A stretch of 64,000 nt of DNA from Candidatus Azophilus lithoversatilis (GCA_028278675.1 JAQAJJ010000008.1:1-64000), one strand, 5' to 3'; shown: positions 8,906 to 20,608, counted from the first letter of the stretch. Translations and numbers: made by a program. Notes: a model not told the origin generated them from the letters alone.

Positions 8906-8916
8906 AACCCCCTCGC
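8899..8916. repeat. Short GCGAGGG palindrome
   Basis: GCGAGGG at 8899-8905 pairs perfectly with CCCTCGC at 8910-8916 around AACC. Similar GAGGG...CCCTC palindromes occur at 24514-24530, 24594-24612 and 30157-30175, so this may be a small REP-like family. It lies between the decayed methylase-like gene and the SDR start. Confidence 0.45.
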
Positions 8917-8969
8917 GAACAAGGGAAGCTATGGGACAATGGGCCAATCGACCACCAACAGGAGATTCC

Positions 8970-9740
8970 ATGAATCCGAATGACAAGATCGCCGTCATCA
9001 CCGGCGGCGCCTCCGGGCTAGGACGGGCGACTGCCGAAACCCTGATCGAACAGGGTGCGAAAATCGCCATTTTTGACCTTAATGAATCGCTCGGCGCGCA
9101 GACCGCCGAAGCCCTCGGCGCAGGCACCCGTGCCTATCAGGTCAACGTGGCCGATGAGGGCTCGGTCAAGGCGGCGGTGGCGGCAACGATGGCCGACTTC
9201 GGCGCCATCCACATCAACGTCAACTGCGCCGGCATCGGTGCTGCGGCCAGAACGCTTGGCCGCGAGGAGCCGATGCCGCTCAAGTACTTCAACGGCATCG
9301 TTCAGGTCAATTTGATCGGGACGTTCAACACGCTGCGCCTATGCGCCTGGGAGATGCAAAAAAACGCCCCCGAAGGCGAGGACGGCGAGCGCGGCGTCGT
9401 CATCAACACCGCTTCGGTCGCCGCCTTCGACGGCCAAATCGGCCAAGCGGGCTATTCGGCCAGCAAGGCTGGCGTGGTGGGCATGACGCTGCCCATCGCC
9501 AGGGATCTGTCCCGCTCCGGCATCCGCGTGTGCACCATCGCGCCGGGCATTTTCGAGACGCCGATGATGGCCGGGGCGCCGGATCGAGTGCGGGATCCGC
9601 TGATCGAGATGGTTCAGTTCCCCAAACGTCTCGGCGACGCACCGGAATACGCCCTGCTGGCACGCCAAATCATCGAAAACCCCTACTTGAACGGCGAGAC
9701 CATTCGGCTGGACGCCGGCATCAGGATGGCGGCGAAATAG
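8970..9740 (+). CDS. SDR dehydrogenase, 3-hydroxyacyl-CoA dehydrogenase type II-like
   Basis: Short-chain dehydrogenase of 256 residues, probably NAD-dependent. It has TGGASGLGRAT (cofactor loop near residues 12-22), a DLN acidic motif after beta2 favouring NAD, NCAGIG, the catalytic Ser in NTASVAAFDGQ and YSASK, and GIFETPMM. The FDGQIGQAGYSASKAGV stretch is typical of 3-hydroxyacyl-CoA dehydrogenase type II (HSD10-like) enzymes acting in fatty acid or branched-chain oxidation. AGGAG lies 7 bp before the ATG. Its last 20 bp overlap the convergent kdsB. Confidence 0.85.
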   Translation: MNPNDKIAVITGGASGLGRATAETLIEQGAKIAIFDLNESLGAQTAEALGAGTRAYQVNVADEGSVKAAVAATMADFGAIHINVNCAGIGAAARTLGREEPMPLKYFNGIVQVNLIGTFNTLRLCAWEMQKNAPEGEDGERGVVINTASVAAFDGQIGQAGYSASKAGVVGMTLPIARDLSRSGIRVCTIAPGIFETPMMAGAPDRVRDPLIEMVQFPKRLGDAPEYALLARQIIENPYLNGETIRLDAGIRMAAK

Positions 9741-10488
9741 CGCCCAGCACCAGCCGGCGCACCCGCTCCAGATCAGCGGGCGTATCGACGCCGCCCGGCG
9801 AGGGGCGGCAGGCGTCGAGCACCCGGATGGACAAGCCGTGCTCCAGCGCCCGCAGCTGTTCCAACCGCTCAACGTCCTCCAAGGGGCTGGGCGGCAAGGA
9901 CACGAATCGGCGCAGCGCCCAAGTCCGATAGCCGTAGATGCCGATATGCCGCCGCCAGAGCCCGGAAGTCACGACCGGATAGCCGTCCCGGGCCCGGGGA
10001 ATGGGCGAGCGCGAGAAGTAAAGCGCAGCGCCCACTGCGTCGCGCACCACCTTGACCACATTGGGGTCGAGGAGATCATCATGGCTGGCGATGGGTTCGC
10101 ACAGCGTCGCCATTCCGGTATTGCCAGCCTCAGAAACTGCCGTCGCCAGTTGCGAGATGACGTCCGGCGCAATCAGGGGTTCGTCGCCCTGCAGATTGAT
10201 GACCACGGCGTCCTCCCCCCAATCCGCCCGTTGGCGGGCGACCTCCCAAACCCGATCGGTGCCCGAACCGTGGTTGGGATCGGTCATCACCGCATCGTGG
10301 CCAGCGGCAGCCACCGCCTCGACAACGCGCCTGTCATCAGTGGCGACGATCACCTCATCCGCACCGGCGAAGCGGGCCTGCTCCGCAACCCGCACGACCA
10401 TCGCCCGACCGGCAATCCGCAGCAGGGGCTTGCCCGGCAGCCGGGTGGAGCCGTAGCGGGCGGGGATAACCACCTTGAAGGCACTCAC
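9721..10488 (-). CDS. kdsB: 3-deoxy-manno-octulosonate cytidylyltransferase KdsB
   Basis: Activates KDO with CTP for lipopolysaccharide core assembly. The 255-residue protein starts VVIPARYGSTRLPGKPL and has ATDD, NLQGDEPL, PNVVKVV, ALYFSRSPIP and the IGIYGYR motif, all standard for KdsB. It overlaps the end of the msbA-lpxK ORF by 4 bp, indicating one operon (exbB-exbD-msbA/lpxK-kdsB). Its 3' end overlaps an SDR gene on the other strand by 20 bp. Confidence 0.95.
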   Translation of the reverse strand: MSAFKVVIPARYGSTRLPGKPLLRIAGRAMVVRVAEQARFAGADEVIVATDDRRVVEAVAAAGHDAVMTDPNHGSGTDRVWEVARQRADWGEDAVVINLQGDEPLIAPDVISQLATAVSEAGNTGMATLCEPIASHDDLLDPNVVKVVRDAVGAALYFSRSPIPRARDGYPVVTSGLWRRHIGIYGYRTWALRRFVSLPPSPLEDVERLEQLRALEHGLSIRVLDACRPSPGGVDTPADLERVRRLVLGAISPPS

Positions 10489-13313
10489 TTCAGGATGCCC
10501 TTCCGCGCCAAGATGGCGTCCAAGCGCTCCTCGCCGGAAGCGTCGATTTCAGCGGCGACCTGCAAACGCCAGCAATGCCCCAAGGGCACGGTCAGGCGGC
10601 TCAGCTTAACCGCATCCTTGTCGGTGCAAACCACCGGGGCACCGTCTTCATAGGCGATTTCCGAGCCGGAAAAGCGATGGTGGTCCGCGAACGCATGCAA
10701 CACGGCGCGCAGGCCCAACTCATCCAACAGGCGCGCGAAGCGGTCCGGGTTGCCGATGCCGGCCACCGCATGCACCCGTTCATGGCCAGCCGCAAAATCG
10801 ATCGGCGACAGGGTCTCTCCGGTGCCGAGATTGACGAAAGCGACCGGCCGCATCCGCATCAGGCTTGCCTGCGGCGCCGCGCCGCATGGGCGACCATTGC
10901 TCACCACCCAATCAACCTGCTTAAGCCGCTCGGCCGGTTCCCGCAGAGGTCCGGCCGGCAACAACCGGCCATTGCCCAAACCCCGGTGACCATCGACCAC
11001 GGCAATCTCCACATCCCGGGCCAAGGCATAGTGCTGCAGGCCGTCGTCGGCCACGACCACATCCACCTCGCCGGCCCTGAGCAGCGCTTGAACAGCCTTG
11101 ACCCGGTTCCGGCAAACTGCGACCGGGCAGCCGGTCCGGGCGGCAATCAACACCGGCTCGTCCCCGCAGCGCAGAGGATCAGCCCCTTGGCACGGCACCG
11201 CCAGCGGTCGGCGATTGCCCCTGCCGCCATGGCCTCGGGAGACCACCCCGGGGCGCAGGCCGCGCTGCTGCAGCCAGTGGACCAGCCAAATCACCAACGG
11301 CGTCTTACCCGTTCCCCCGACGGTGATGTTGCCCACCACAATCACTGGCACCGGCGCCCGCCAGGAGCCTGACCGGCCGGTCAAGGCAATGCCGCGGCGG
11401 CGCTCGGACACTCGCCGCCACAGCCAGGCGAATGGCACCAGCAGACCAGTCCACCAAGCGCCTTCGTACCAACCTTTCGTCAAAACCAAGGCGCCGCCGC
11501 CATCACCGCCCCGGCTTGTGGCTTGGAGCAACGCAACGGGTGCGGAAGGGCCGTCGCAACCGTTGTCGGCGCGGGCATCGTAGAGCTGCGCATACACCCC
11601 CCCCAAGGCCAGCAGGCTATTGTGGTCGCCCTGCTCAACGATGCGCCCATCATCCATGACGTAGATCAAGTCGGCGTTCTCCACGGTGGAAAGCCGGTGG
11701 GCAATGATGAGGGTCGTGCGTCCACGCATGGCCTCCTCCAGAGCGGCGTGGATGTGGCGCTCCGATTCGCTGTCGAGCGCTGACGTGGCCTCGTCAAGAA
11801 TCAGGATGGGCGCATTCTTCAGCAGTGCCCGGGCGATGGCGATTCGCTGCCGCTGGCCACCGGACAGCAACACGCCGTCGTCACCGACCAGGGTGTTCAT
11901 GCCCTTGGGCAAGGCGGTGATGAAGTCCTGGGCGTGGGCGCGGCGCACCGCGTCCTCCAGCGCCGCAGGGTCGGCGCCAGCCAAGGCGCCGTATGCGATG
12001 TTGGCGGCCACAGTGTCGTTGAACAGATTCACCTGCTGGGTAACCAACGCCATCTGCCGGCGCAGGCTGGCTTGGTCGTAGTCCTGGACGGCGCGGCCAT
12101 CAAGGCGCACTTCGCCGCTGTCCGCCTCGTAGAAGCGCGGGATCAGACTCGCAAGGGTCGATTTGCCGCTGCCCGAACGGCCCACCAAGGCCACCGTCTG
12201 GCCCGGCTCGACAATCAGGTCGATGTCTCTCAGAGCTGGCCCTTGGTCATCGCTGTAGGAGAAGTTGACGCCCCGAAACTCGATCCGCCCTTCGGCCCGG
12301 TCGATGGACAGCGTACCCTGATCCCGCTCCACCGGGGCGTCGAGCTGGGAAAAGACGTCCTCTGCGGCGGCCAAGCCCTTCTGCAGGCGGGCATTGACCT
12401 CGGTGAGCTTGCGAATGGGCCGCGCCAGCATTCCGGCCAAACCCAGAAAGACCACTAGGTCCCCGGTGGACAGCCCATGTGTCACGTCAGGCCGCGCCAG
12501 CGTCGCGATCAACAGCGCCACAGCGGCGACCACTAGGATTTGCACGATTTGGGTGCTGGCCGCTTTGGTGACGACCATTTTGAGATTGCGGCGGCGGTTG
12601 GCGCGACTGGCCCGGTCGAAGCGCCGCCGCTCGTTGTCTGCGCCGCCGAAGATGCGCACCACCCGGTAGCTCGCGATGGCTTCCGAGGCGACGTGGGTGA
12701 CATCCCCCATGGCGTTCTGAATGCGTCTGGCGATGCTGCGGAAACGGCGGCTGGCATAGAGCACGACGACGGCGACCACCGGCACCGCGGCAATGAAGAT
12801 CAGTGTCAACGCCCAGTTGAGGTAGAGCATGCAGCCTAGAAAGACGGCCACCTTGCCGCCGTCCTGGATGATCGACTTCAGCGCATCGGTGCCGGTATCG
12901 CGCAATTGCGCCACGTTGAAGGTGATCCGCGACACCAAGCGTCCTTGGCTGCTGCCATCGAAGTAGCGGCTCGGCATGTGCAGCAGTTGCTCGAAGAGCG
13001 CCATGCGCAAGTTGTGGACCACGGTGAAGGAGACTTGGGAGAGCAGCATCTCGCCGACCACCTCGCCCAAGCCGCGCACCGCCGCGGCGCCCAGCATGGC
13101 CAGTGGAATGAAGAAGGCGGCGCGGGCGGCACCCGCATCCCAATCATCGACCAAGGCGCCGAAGAGGTTGACGAAGTAGGCCTCGGCGCCGCTGCCCACC
13201 AAGAAGCCCAGTACCGCCACGGTGAAAAGCGCCCAATAGGGGCGCACATAGCCGAGCAGGCGCTTGTAGGTGGTCCAGTCCGTCGGTCCCCGGTCCGCCA
13301 CACCGGCACTCAT
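10485..13313 (-). CDS. msbA-lpxK: Lipid A exporter MsbA fused to tetraacyldisaccharide 4'-kinase LpxK
   Basis: One 942-codon frame covers two lipid A enzymes. Residues 1 to about 580 are MsbA: six-helix ABC exporter domain, then Walker A GRSGSGKST (about 378), signature LSGGQRQR (about 481), Walker B ILILDEATSALD (about 500) and IIAHRLST. After a linker of about 30 residues, LpxK starts near KGWYEGAWW (about 609): WRAPVPVIVVGNITVGGTGKTP with its P-loop, SRGHGGR, DDGLQH, and family-length C-terminus. No stop occurs between the parts and there is no in-frame ATG or GTG at the LpxK start, only TTG codons. It overlaps exbD and kdsB by 4 bp each. If real, flipping and 4'-phosphorylation of the lipid A precursor sit on one polypeptide. 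Confidence 0.88.
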   Translation of the reverse strand: MSAGVADRGPTDWTTYKRLLGYVRPYWALFTVAVLGFLVGSGAEAYFVNLFGALVDDWDAGAARAAFFIPLAMLGAAAVRGLGEVVGEMLLSQVSFTVVHNLRMALFEQLLHMPSRYFDGSSQGRLVSRITFNVAQLRDTGTDALKSIIQDGGKVAVFLGCMLYLNWALTLIFIAAVPVVAVVVLYASRRFRSIARRIQNAMGDVTHVASEAIASYRVVRIFGGADNERRRFDRASRANRRRNLKMVVTKAASTQIVQILVVAAVALLIATLARPDVTHGLSTGDLVVFLGLAGMLARPIRKLTEVNARLQKGLAAAEDVFSQLDAPVERDQGTLSIDRAEGRIEFRGVNFSYSDDQGPALRDIDLIVEPGQTVALVGRSGSGKSTLASLIPRFYEADSGEVRLDGRAVQDYDQASLRRQMALVTQQVNLFNDTVAANIAYGALAGADPAALEDAVRRAHAQDFITALPKGMNTLVGDDGVLLSGGQRQRIAIARALLKNAPILILDEATSALDSESERHIHAALEEAMRGRTTLIIAHRLSTVENADLIYVMDDGRIVEQGDHNSLLALGGVYAQLYDARADNGCDGPSAPVALLQATSRGGDGGGALVLTKGWYEGAWWTGLLVPFAWLWRRVSERRRGIALTGRSGSWRAPVPVIVVGNITVGGTGKTPLVIWLVHWLQQRGLRPGVVSRGHGGRGNRRPLAVPCQGADPLRCGDEPVLIAARTGCPVAVCRNRVKAVQALLRAGEVDVVVADDGLQHYALARDVEIAVVDGHRGLGNGRLLPAGPLREPAERLKQVDWVVSNGRPCGAAPQASLMRMRPVAFVNLGTGETLSPIDFAAGHERVHAVAGIGNPDRFARLLDELGLRAVLHAFADHHRFSGSEIAYEDGAPVVCTDKDAVKLSRLTVPLGHCWRLQVAAEIDASGEERLDAILARKGILK

Positions 13314-13774
13314 GGGCCATCCTGACCGGTTGCGGGCGGCAGCGCCCCGGGCGTCTGCGCCGGCACCTCGGCGTCCGGGGCCGAGCGCGTGAGAATGCTG
13401 ATCCGCGTCAGGCCGGATTGGCTGGCCGCATCCATGGCGCCGACCACTGCCTGGTGAGGGGCAAGCGCATCCGCGGCGATGACGGCGCGGGGCGCCGCGT
13501 CTTCACCGCGGGCTGAAGCCAGAGCCCGCACCAGCGCGGATCCAGCAGCAGCGGGACGACCATTGACCGCGTAGCCGCCGTCGCGATGCACGGTGATGGT
13601 CACGGGATCCGCTGTCGCCAGCCAGCCCGCCCGCGCTTCGGGCAGGTCGATCTGCAGCTCGCTGCGGCGGATGAAGGTGGTGGAAACCATGAAGAAGATG
13701 AGCAGCAGAAACACGATGTCGATCAGCGGCGCCAGCTCGACGGTCGCCGCCATGCGCCCTCGGCGACGGTTCAT
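13310..13774 (-). CDS. exbD: Biopolymer transport protein ExbD/TolR
   Basis: Inner-membrane partner of ExbB that couples the proton gradient to TonB-type outer-membrane transport. 154 residues: short basic N-terminus, one membrane helix LAPLIDIVFLLLIFFMVSTT with the essential aspartate, then a periplasmic domain (LQIDLPEA...). The tail after about 125 is Pro/Ala-rich. It overlaps exbB and msbA-lpxK by 4 bp each. Its position before msbA/lpxK matches the Pseudomonas comEC-exbB-exbD-lpxK order. Confidence 0.9.
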   Translation of the reverse strand: MNRRRGRMAATVELAPLIDIVFLLLIFFMVSTTFIRRSELQIDLPEARAGWLATADPVTITVHRDGGYAVNGRPAAAGSALVRALASARGEDAAPRAVIAADALAPHQAVVGAMDAASQSGLTRISILTRSAPDAEVPAQTPGALPPATGQDGP

Positions 13775-14499
13775 GATTCGCCCAACTGCCCTGACGCAGA
13801 CAGCGGGACGTCGTTGTGCGCGGCCTCCACCAGATGCGCCGCTTGCCGCTCCAGCTCCACCACCAAGTCCTCGACCCGGCGCAGAAAGAAGCGGTGCAGC
13901 ATGAGCGAAGGTATGGCCACGGTCAGGCCGGCCGCAGTGGTGATGAGCGCTTCGGAAATGCCGCCGGCCAAAGTCTCGGGACGCCCGGCGCCATCGAGCA
14001 TCAGGGCGGAAAACACTTGGATCATGCCGACCACCGTGCCGAGCAGCCCCAGCAACGGGGCTATCGAAGCGATGATGCCCAATGACGTCAGATAGCGCTC
14101 AAGATCATGGCTGACCGCAGCGATGACTTCGGCCATGGCTTCCTTCATCAGGCTGCGGCCGCGCCGTGCATTGGCGATTCCCGCCGCCAGCACTTGGCCC
14201 AGAGGGCTGACCAGGCTAGGTCTCGAATCGACGGATGGGCGGCCGCCGGGCACAAAAGTGGATTCACTTGGAGATCTTTTTCCGCGATCGAGAACGCTGC
14301 TGGCCGGCAATTCACCGGGCCCAGCCGTCTCAGCCAAACCCTCCCCCGTCCATCGCCGGACGTCGATGAGCAAGTCTTCGGGAATCACTCGGGATCTTTG
14401 CAGGGTCCAGCCCCGCTCGATGCCGATCGCCAGGGCGGCGATGCTGCACAGCACAATGGGCACCATGAGCCAGCCGCCGGATTGCATGACGCCCAACAT
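13771..14499 (-). CDS. exbB: MotA/TolQ/ExbB proton channel protein carrying a repeat-derived insert
   Basis: Proton-channel subunit for TonB-dependent transport. 242 residues: first membrane helix near 10-28, later helices LGIIASIAPLLGLLGTVVGM and ALITTAAGLTVAIPSLMLH, the conserved ExbB signatures. Between the first helix and the PLGQVLAAGI helix, residues about 65-92 are encoded by an R1 repeat copy on the opposite strand, producing a Ser/Arg/Pro-rich insert that normal ExbB proteins do not have. The frame stays open, so the gene may still work. First gene of the exbB-exbD-msbA/lpxK-kdsB operon. Confidence 0.88.
   Translation of the reverse strand: MLGVMQSGGWLMVPIVLCSIAALAIGIERGWTLQRSRVIPEDLLIDVRRWTGEGLAETAGPGELPASSVLDRGKRSPSESTFVPGGRPSVDSRPSLVSPLGQVLAAGIANARRGRSLMKEAMAEVIAAVSHDLERYLTSLGIIASIAPLLGLLGTVVGMIQVFSALMLDGAGRPETLAGGISEALITTAAGLTVAIPSLMLHRFFLRRVEDLVVELERQAAHLVEAAHNDVPLSASGQLGES
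14222..14305 (+). repeat. R1 dispersed repeat, copy D, inside exbB
   Basis: It shares CGACGGATGGGCGG-CGCCGGGCACAAAAG with the flank and core of other R1 copies (compare CGAGTGGCCGGTCGCCGGGC at copy E), followed by GATTCACTTGG and CCGCGATCGAGAAC. It lies antisense within the exbB frame without breaking it. This is the only copy inside a conserved protein-coding gene. Confidence 0.7.
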
Positions 14500-14538
14500 C
14501 GACTCCGCTCCGCCAGGCGCCTTAGGGCGCCGCCCAAC

Positions 14539-14789
14539 CTTCCATGGAACAAATGGAGACGGCCCACCGGCTGGCGGGTTGTTCCTTCGATGTCAGCGGC
14601 GTGCCGCTCTGGGGCAAGCTAAGGGCTTCCATGGAACAAATGGAGATTCCTTCGGCGTCGGCGGCGTGCCGTTCTGGGGCAAGCTAAGGGCTTCCATGGA
14701 ACAAATGGAGACAGCCCACCAGCTGGCGGGTTGTTCCCTCGACGTCAGCGGCGCACCGCACTGGGGCGAGTTGAAGGCCCCTAGGGGCA
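14539..14789 (+). repeat. R2 repeat, tandem array of three units
   Basis: Three head-to-tail units start at 14539, 14626 and 14691, each with CTTCCATGGAACAAATGGAG. The first and third are about 88 bp and share GGCTGGCGGGTTGTTCC (CAGCTGG in the third), a GTCAGCGGCG block and CTGGGGC. The second lacks about 22 bp in the middle. The array fills the gap between galU and exbB and reaches the galU stop. It contains in-frame ATGs, but I see no convincing coding gene in it. Confidence 0.85.
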
Positions 14790-14791
14790 GA

Positions 14792-15616
14792 TCAGTCCCG
14801 CTCATGAAGGGCGTGGCAATGGTTGGTGGCTTCCACAAAGCCTTCAATGGAGCCGCAATCAAAGCGCCTGCCATCGAATTTGTAGCCGATGACGGCGCCC
14901 TGCTGCGCTTGGGTGAGCAGGGCATCGGTGATCTGCACCTCGTCGTTGCGACCCGCTTCCGTGGCCTCAAGAATGTCAAAGATGTCCGGCGTCAGGATGT
15001 AGCGGCCAATGATGGCCAGATTGCTCGGCGCGTTGCCCGACGACGGTTTTTCGACCATGTCGGTCACGCGGAAGATGCGCTCGGTAATGGCTTCGCCGGC
15101 GATCACGCCGTATTTGCCGATGTCCTCCTCGGCCACTTCATCGATGGCGACGATGCTGCATCGGAACTGCTTGAACACAGCGACCATCTGCGCCAGCACT
15201 CCATGCCCCTCACCTAGGCAAAGGTCGTCGGCAAGAACCACCCCGAAGGGCTCATCACCAATCAGGGTCCGCCCGCTTCGAATCGCATGACCCAAGCCGC
15301 GCATGGTGACCTGCCGGCTGTAGGAGAAGGTGCAGCGCTCGATGAGTTCGCGGATGCCGGAAAGCAGCACCTCCTTGCCGGTGCCCTGAATCTGGTGCTC
15401 CAGCTCATAGTTTAGGTCAAAGTGGTCTTCGATCGCCCGCTTGCCGCGACCGGTCACGAAGCCGATGTCGGTTAGGCCCGCCTCCAGCGCCTCCTCCACC
15501 CCATACTGCACCAAGGGCTTGTTGAGGATGGGCAGCATTTCCTTGGGCATCGACTTGGTGGCAGGCAGAAAGCGGGTGCCGTAGCCCGCCACCGGAAACA
15601 GGCACTTCTTGATCAT
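14792..15616 (-). CDS. galU: UTP--glucose-1-phosphate uridylyltransferase GalU
   Basis: Makes UDP-glucose from UTP and glucose-1-phosphate for envelope and exopolysaccharide sugars. 274 residues with LFPVAGYGTRFLPATKSMPKE (nucleotide loop and catalytic Arg/Lys), KPLVQYGVEEA, GRGKRAIEDHFD, VVLADDLC and the EKPSS motif. It lies downstream of clpB on the same strand. In related genomes galU is not normally found between comEC and exbB, so its place here reflects rearrangement. Confidence 0.95.
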   Translation of the reverse strand: MIKKCLFPVAGYGTRFLPATKSMPKEMLPILNKPLVQYGVEEALEAGLTDIGFVTGRGKRAIEDHFDLNYELEHQIQGTGKEVLLSGIRELIERCTFSYSRQVTMRGLGHAIRSGRTLIGDEPFGVVLADDLCLGEGHGVLAQMVAVFKQFRCSIVAIDEVAEEDIGKYGVIAGEAITERIFRVTDMVEKPSSGNAPSNLAIIGRYILTPDIFDILEATEAGRNDEVQITDALLTQAQQGAVIGYKFDGRRFDCGSIEGFVEATNHCHALHERD

Positions 15617-15691
15617 GATCCGATCTCACTCTTCACAAGGGCCAACTCATTCTTTGCGATGGAGCGGATGTTAGACGATCAAGGAAGGACG

Positions 15692-15733
15692 CGCATCGCC
15701 TAAGGCGATGCGTTCGAGTTGCTGCGCAACTCG
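15692..15733. repeat. Two adjacent hairpins between clpB and galU
   Basis: CGCATCGCC at 15692-15700 pairs with GGCGATGCG at 15704-15712, and CGAGTTGC at 15715-15722 pairs with GCAACTCG at 15726-15733. Both stems are perfect with three-base loops. Either could end the clpB transcript, but no T-run follows on that strand, so factor-independent termination is doubtful. The first stem resembles the GAGGCGATGCCTC head of R1. Confidence 0.5.
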
Positions 15734-15747
15734 GCGCCGGCGACACC

Positions 15748-18342
<2,595 letters not shown>

Positions 18343-18439
18343 GATTGCTGCTCCTTGTACGGGTTGCATTCATCCTTGACCGGAGGCTCGCGCAAGCCTC
18401 CTGCCAACAAACCCTACAATGCGTCCAGACTGGCGCATT

Positions 18440-20602
18440 TCAATGGTTGTCCAAAGCGTTCTCAGGCGCTCGATTCACCCACCAAGCCCAACCGGCGTTG
18501 CGTTCCCGGCGATGGGCAACCACTCGTGCCGGCGTCGCCGAGGACCACTGCAGGGCCCCTTCGATGCCGGTCATCCACACTGGGGAACCCAATAGCCGGT
18601 AGCGCCGCACCACCTGTGGATTGGGGTGGCCGTAGGCGTTGCGCCAGCCGGCGCTGATGAAGACCAAGCGCGGATTGACGGCCTCGACAAAGCGCTTGGA
18701 CGAGGAGCTGCCACTGCCGTGATGAGGCGCAAACAGCAGGGTGGCGGGGGCCAGTCCACCGGCCACTAAAGTCGCCTCCACCCGGCGCGAGATGTCGCCC
18801 GTCAACAGAGCGCGCTGCTCCCCAACGCTGACCTGAAGAACGCAGGAGGCATCGTTGCCGCCTCGCGCGTAGCCTGCAGGTGGATGCAGCACCTCAAAGG
18901 CCACCCCGTCCCAAGTCCAGCGCTCGCCCCGTCGGCACGGCTCGGCATTCAGGTCGGCCACATCGCCCCAGACGGAGGCTGCGGGCGCTCCGCGCAGCAC
19001 GGCGGCGGCACCCCCGGCATGATCAAGATCGCCGTGGCTGACGATCAGACGGTCCAAGCTCCGTTTTCCCGTGGCGGCGATTGCCGGCAGCACTACCGCT
19101 TCTCCCAAGTCAAAGCCAGAGGGGAAACGGGGCCCCGCATCGAAAAGCAGGCGGTGGTTGCGCGTGTCGATCAGCGTCGCGCTGCCCTGCCCCACGTCCA
19201 GCGCCAGAATTTCAAATTGCCCCGGCGCGGGCCGGTCTTGAAAAACCATCAGCCCGGCGGCCCACAGCGGCAGGCAGGCAAGCCGCAGGCGCCAATTCGG
19301 GGCCGCCAAGGCGCAGGCGAGCGCCGCCAACGCGGCAAGACCCTGCCCAAGCGGTACCGGAACCGAGTGGGATTGGCCCTCCCCAAGCGTCTCAAGGCCG
19401 CTCAGCAAGGCCGACACTGACAGATCCGCCAGCATCCAGCAGAACGCGTCGAATGGCGCTCCCGCCAAGGTGGAGACCAGCGAGAACATCACCAAGGGCA
19501 CCGCCACCAGCGATATCCAAGGCACCGCAATCAAGTTGGCGAGGCCAGCCGCGGGCGCGACTTCGCCCACCACCGCTGCGGTCATCACGGTCATCGCCAA
19601 AACCATGAGCGCCTGCGCCCACATCAGGCCGGCTGCCCAGCCGAGCGCTGGCACGCGGTTGGCGAATCCGGCAACAAGCACGGCAACGGCGCCGAAGGAG
19701 AGCCAAAAACCCTGGGTGAGCACGGCACCTGGATCCACGCAGACCACCATCACCGCGGCAAGCGCCAGCCAACTCGCCACCGGTACCCGGCGGCCGCCGG
19801 CGAAGGCCAAGGCGGCAAATCCGCTCATCACTCCGGCCCGAAACGCCGGCGGCTCCGCCCCGCAGAGCCAAACAAAACCGATCATCCCAGTCACGGAGAA
19901 CGCCGCGGCGATCCAACCGGCCGGCAGCCAGACCAGTCCACCCGGCGCCAAGCGCGCGGCAGCAGCACCGACGGCATAGCCCAGCAAGGCCACCAATCCG
20001 ACGTGCAGCCCGGAAACGACCAGCAGATGCACCGTGCCCGTGCGCCGCAGCAGCGCCCAGTCGGCATCGGTCAAGGCGCTGCCATCGCCGGTCGCCAAAG
20101 CCCGCAGATGGGCACCGCGGCGACGGTCGGCCAGCCGTTCGGCAACCGCTTCGCGAACGCGCTGGCGCAGATCGAATGCGGACGGCAGCAGGCGCTCGCC
20201 GGAGCGGATGTAGCCCACGCCATCGATGCCTTCGCCGAACAGCCAGCGCTCATAGTCGAAACCGCCAGGATTCTGGTAGCCCCAAGGCGCCCGTACCTTG
20301 GCTTCCACCCGCCAGACCTCCCCGGCCTGGACCGGCGGCGGGAAATACCAATTCAGGCGCAGTTGGCGACCGCTCAGGTCCACGCACTCAGGTTTGAGGT
20401 CGCGGCGCACCGCCACTTGAAGGCGCAGTCGATCTTGCGCCGGAGAGGACGCCGCTTCCAATATCGCCACGGTCAGTTTGCGCGGTGCCTCCGCAGCGCA
20501 ATGGGGCACCCGGGCGGACAGGCCCGAACGCGCCATCCCCAGCAGGGACGACGCGGCGAGGCCGACCAGCAGCAACCACATCAGGCATCGGATAGCAGGC
20601 AT
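18440..20602 (-). CDS. comEC: ComEC/Rec2 DNA uptake channel
   Basis: Inner-membrane channel for single-stranded DNA during natural transformation. 720 residues: N-terminal membrane helices and soluble DUF4131-like part, the competence domain with GDGSALTDADWALLRRTGT and HLLVVSGLHVGLVA, about ten membrane helices, then a C-terminal metallo-beta-lactamase-like domain with LIDTRNHRLLFDAGP and VSHGDLDHAGGA (about 518). Full length suggests competence potential. It is divergent from a DUF2062 gene, as in other Gammaproteobacteria; an R1 copy fills the gap. Confidence 0.93.
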   Translation of the reverse strand: MPAIRCLMWLLLVGLAASSLLGMARSGLSARVPHCAAEAPRKLTVAILEAASSPAQDRLRLQVAVRRDLKPECVDLSGRQLRLNWYFPPPVQAGEVWRVEAKVRAPWGYQNPGGFDYERWLFGEGIDGVGYIRSGERLLPSAFDLRQRVREAVAERLADRRRGAHLRALATGDGSALTDADWALLRRTGTVHLLVVSGLHVGLVALLGYAVGAAAARLAPGGLVWLPAGWIAAAFSVTGMIGFVWLCGAEPPAFRAGVMSGFAALAFAGGRRVPVASWLALAAVMVVCVDPGAVLTQGFWLSFGAVAVLVAGFANRVPALGWAAGLMWAQALMVLAMTVMTAAVVGEVAPAAGLANLIAVPWISLVAVPLVMFSLVSTLAGAPFDAFCWMLADLSVSALLSGLETLGEGQSHSVPVPLGQGLAALAALACALAAPNWRLRLACLPLWAAGLMVFQDRPAPGQFEILALDVGQGSATLIDTRNHRLLFDAGPRFPSGFDLGEAVVLPAIAATGKRSLDRLIVSHGDLDHAGGAAAVLRGAPAASVWGDVADLNAEPCRRGERWTWDGVAFEVLHPPAGYARGGNDASCVLQVSVGEQRALLTGDISRRVEATLVAGGLAPATLLFAPHHGSGSSSSKRFVEAVNPRLVFISAGWRNAYGHPNPQVVRRYRLLGSPVWMTGIEGALQWSSATPARVVAHRRERNAGWAWWVNRAPENALDNH

Positions 20603-20608
20603 AATCTA

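Noticed and set aside
14539-14789. R2 tandem array as a gene for a small repeated peptide
   Set aside because: The ATG-led frame is broken by the deletion in the second unit, lacks ribosome sites, and the divergent copy at 1347 does not keep the frame.
15692-15733. Standard rho-independent terminator of clpB
   Set aside because: The stems are good but neither is followed by a T-run on the clpB strand.
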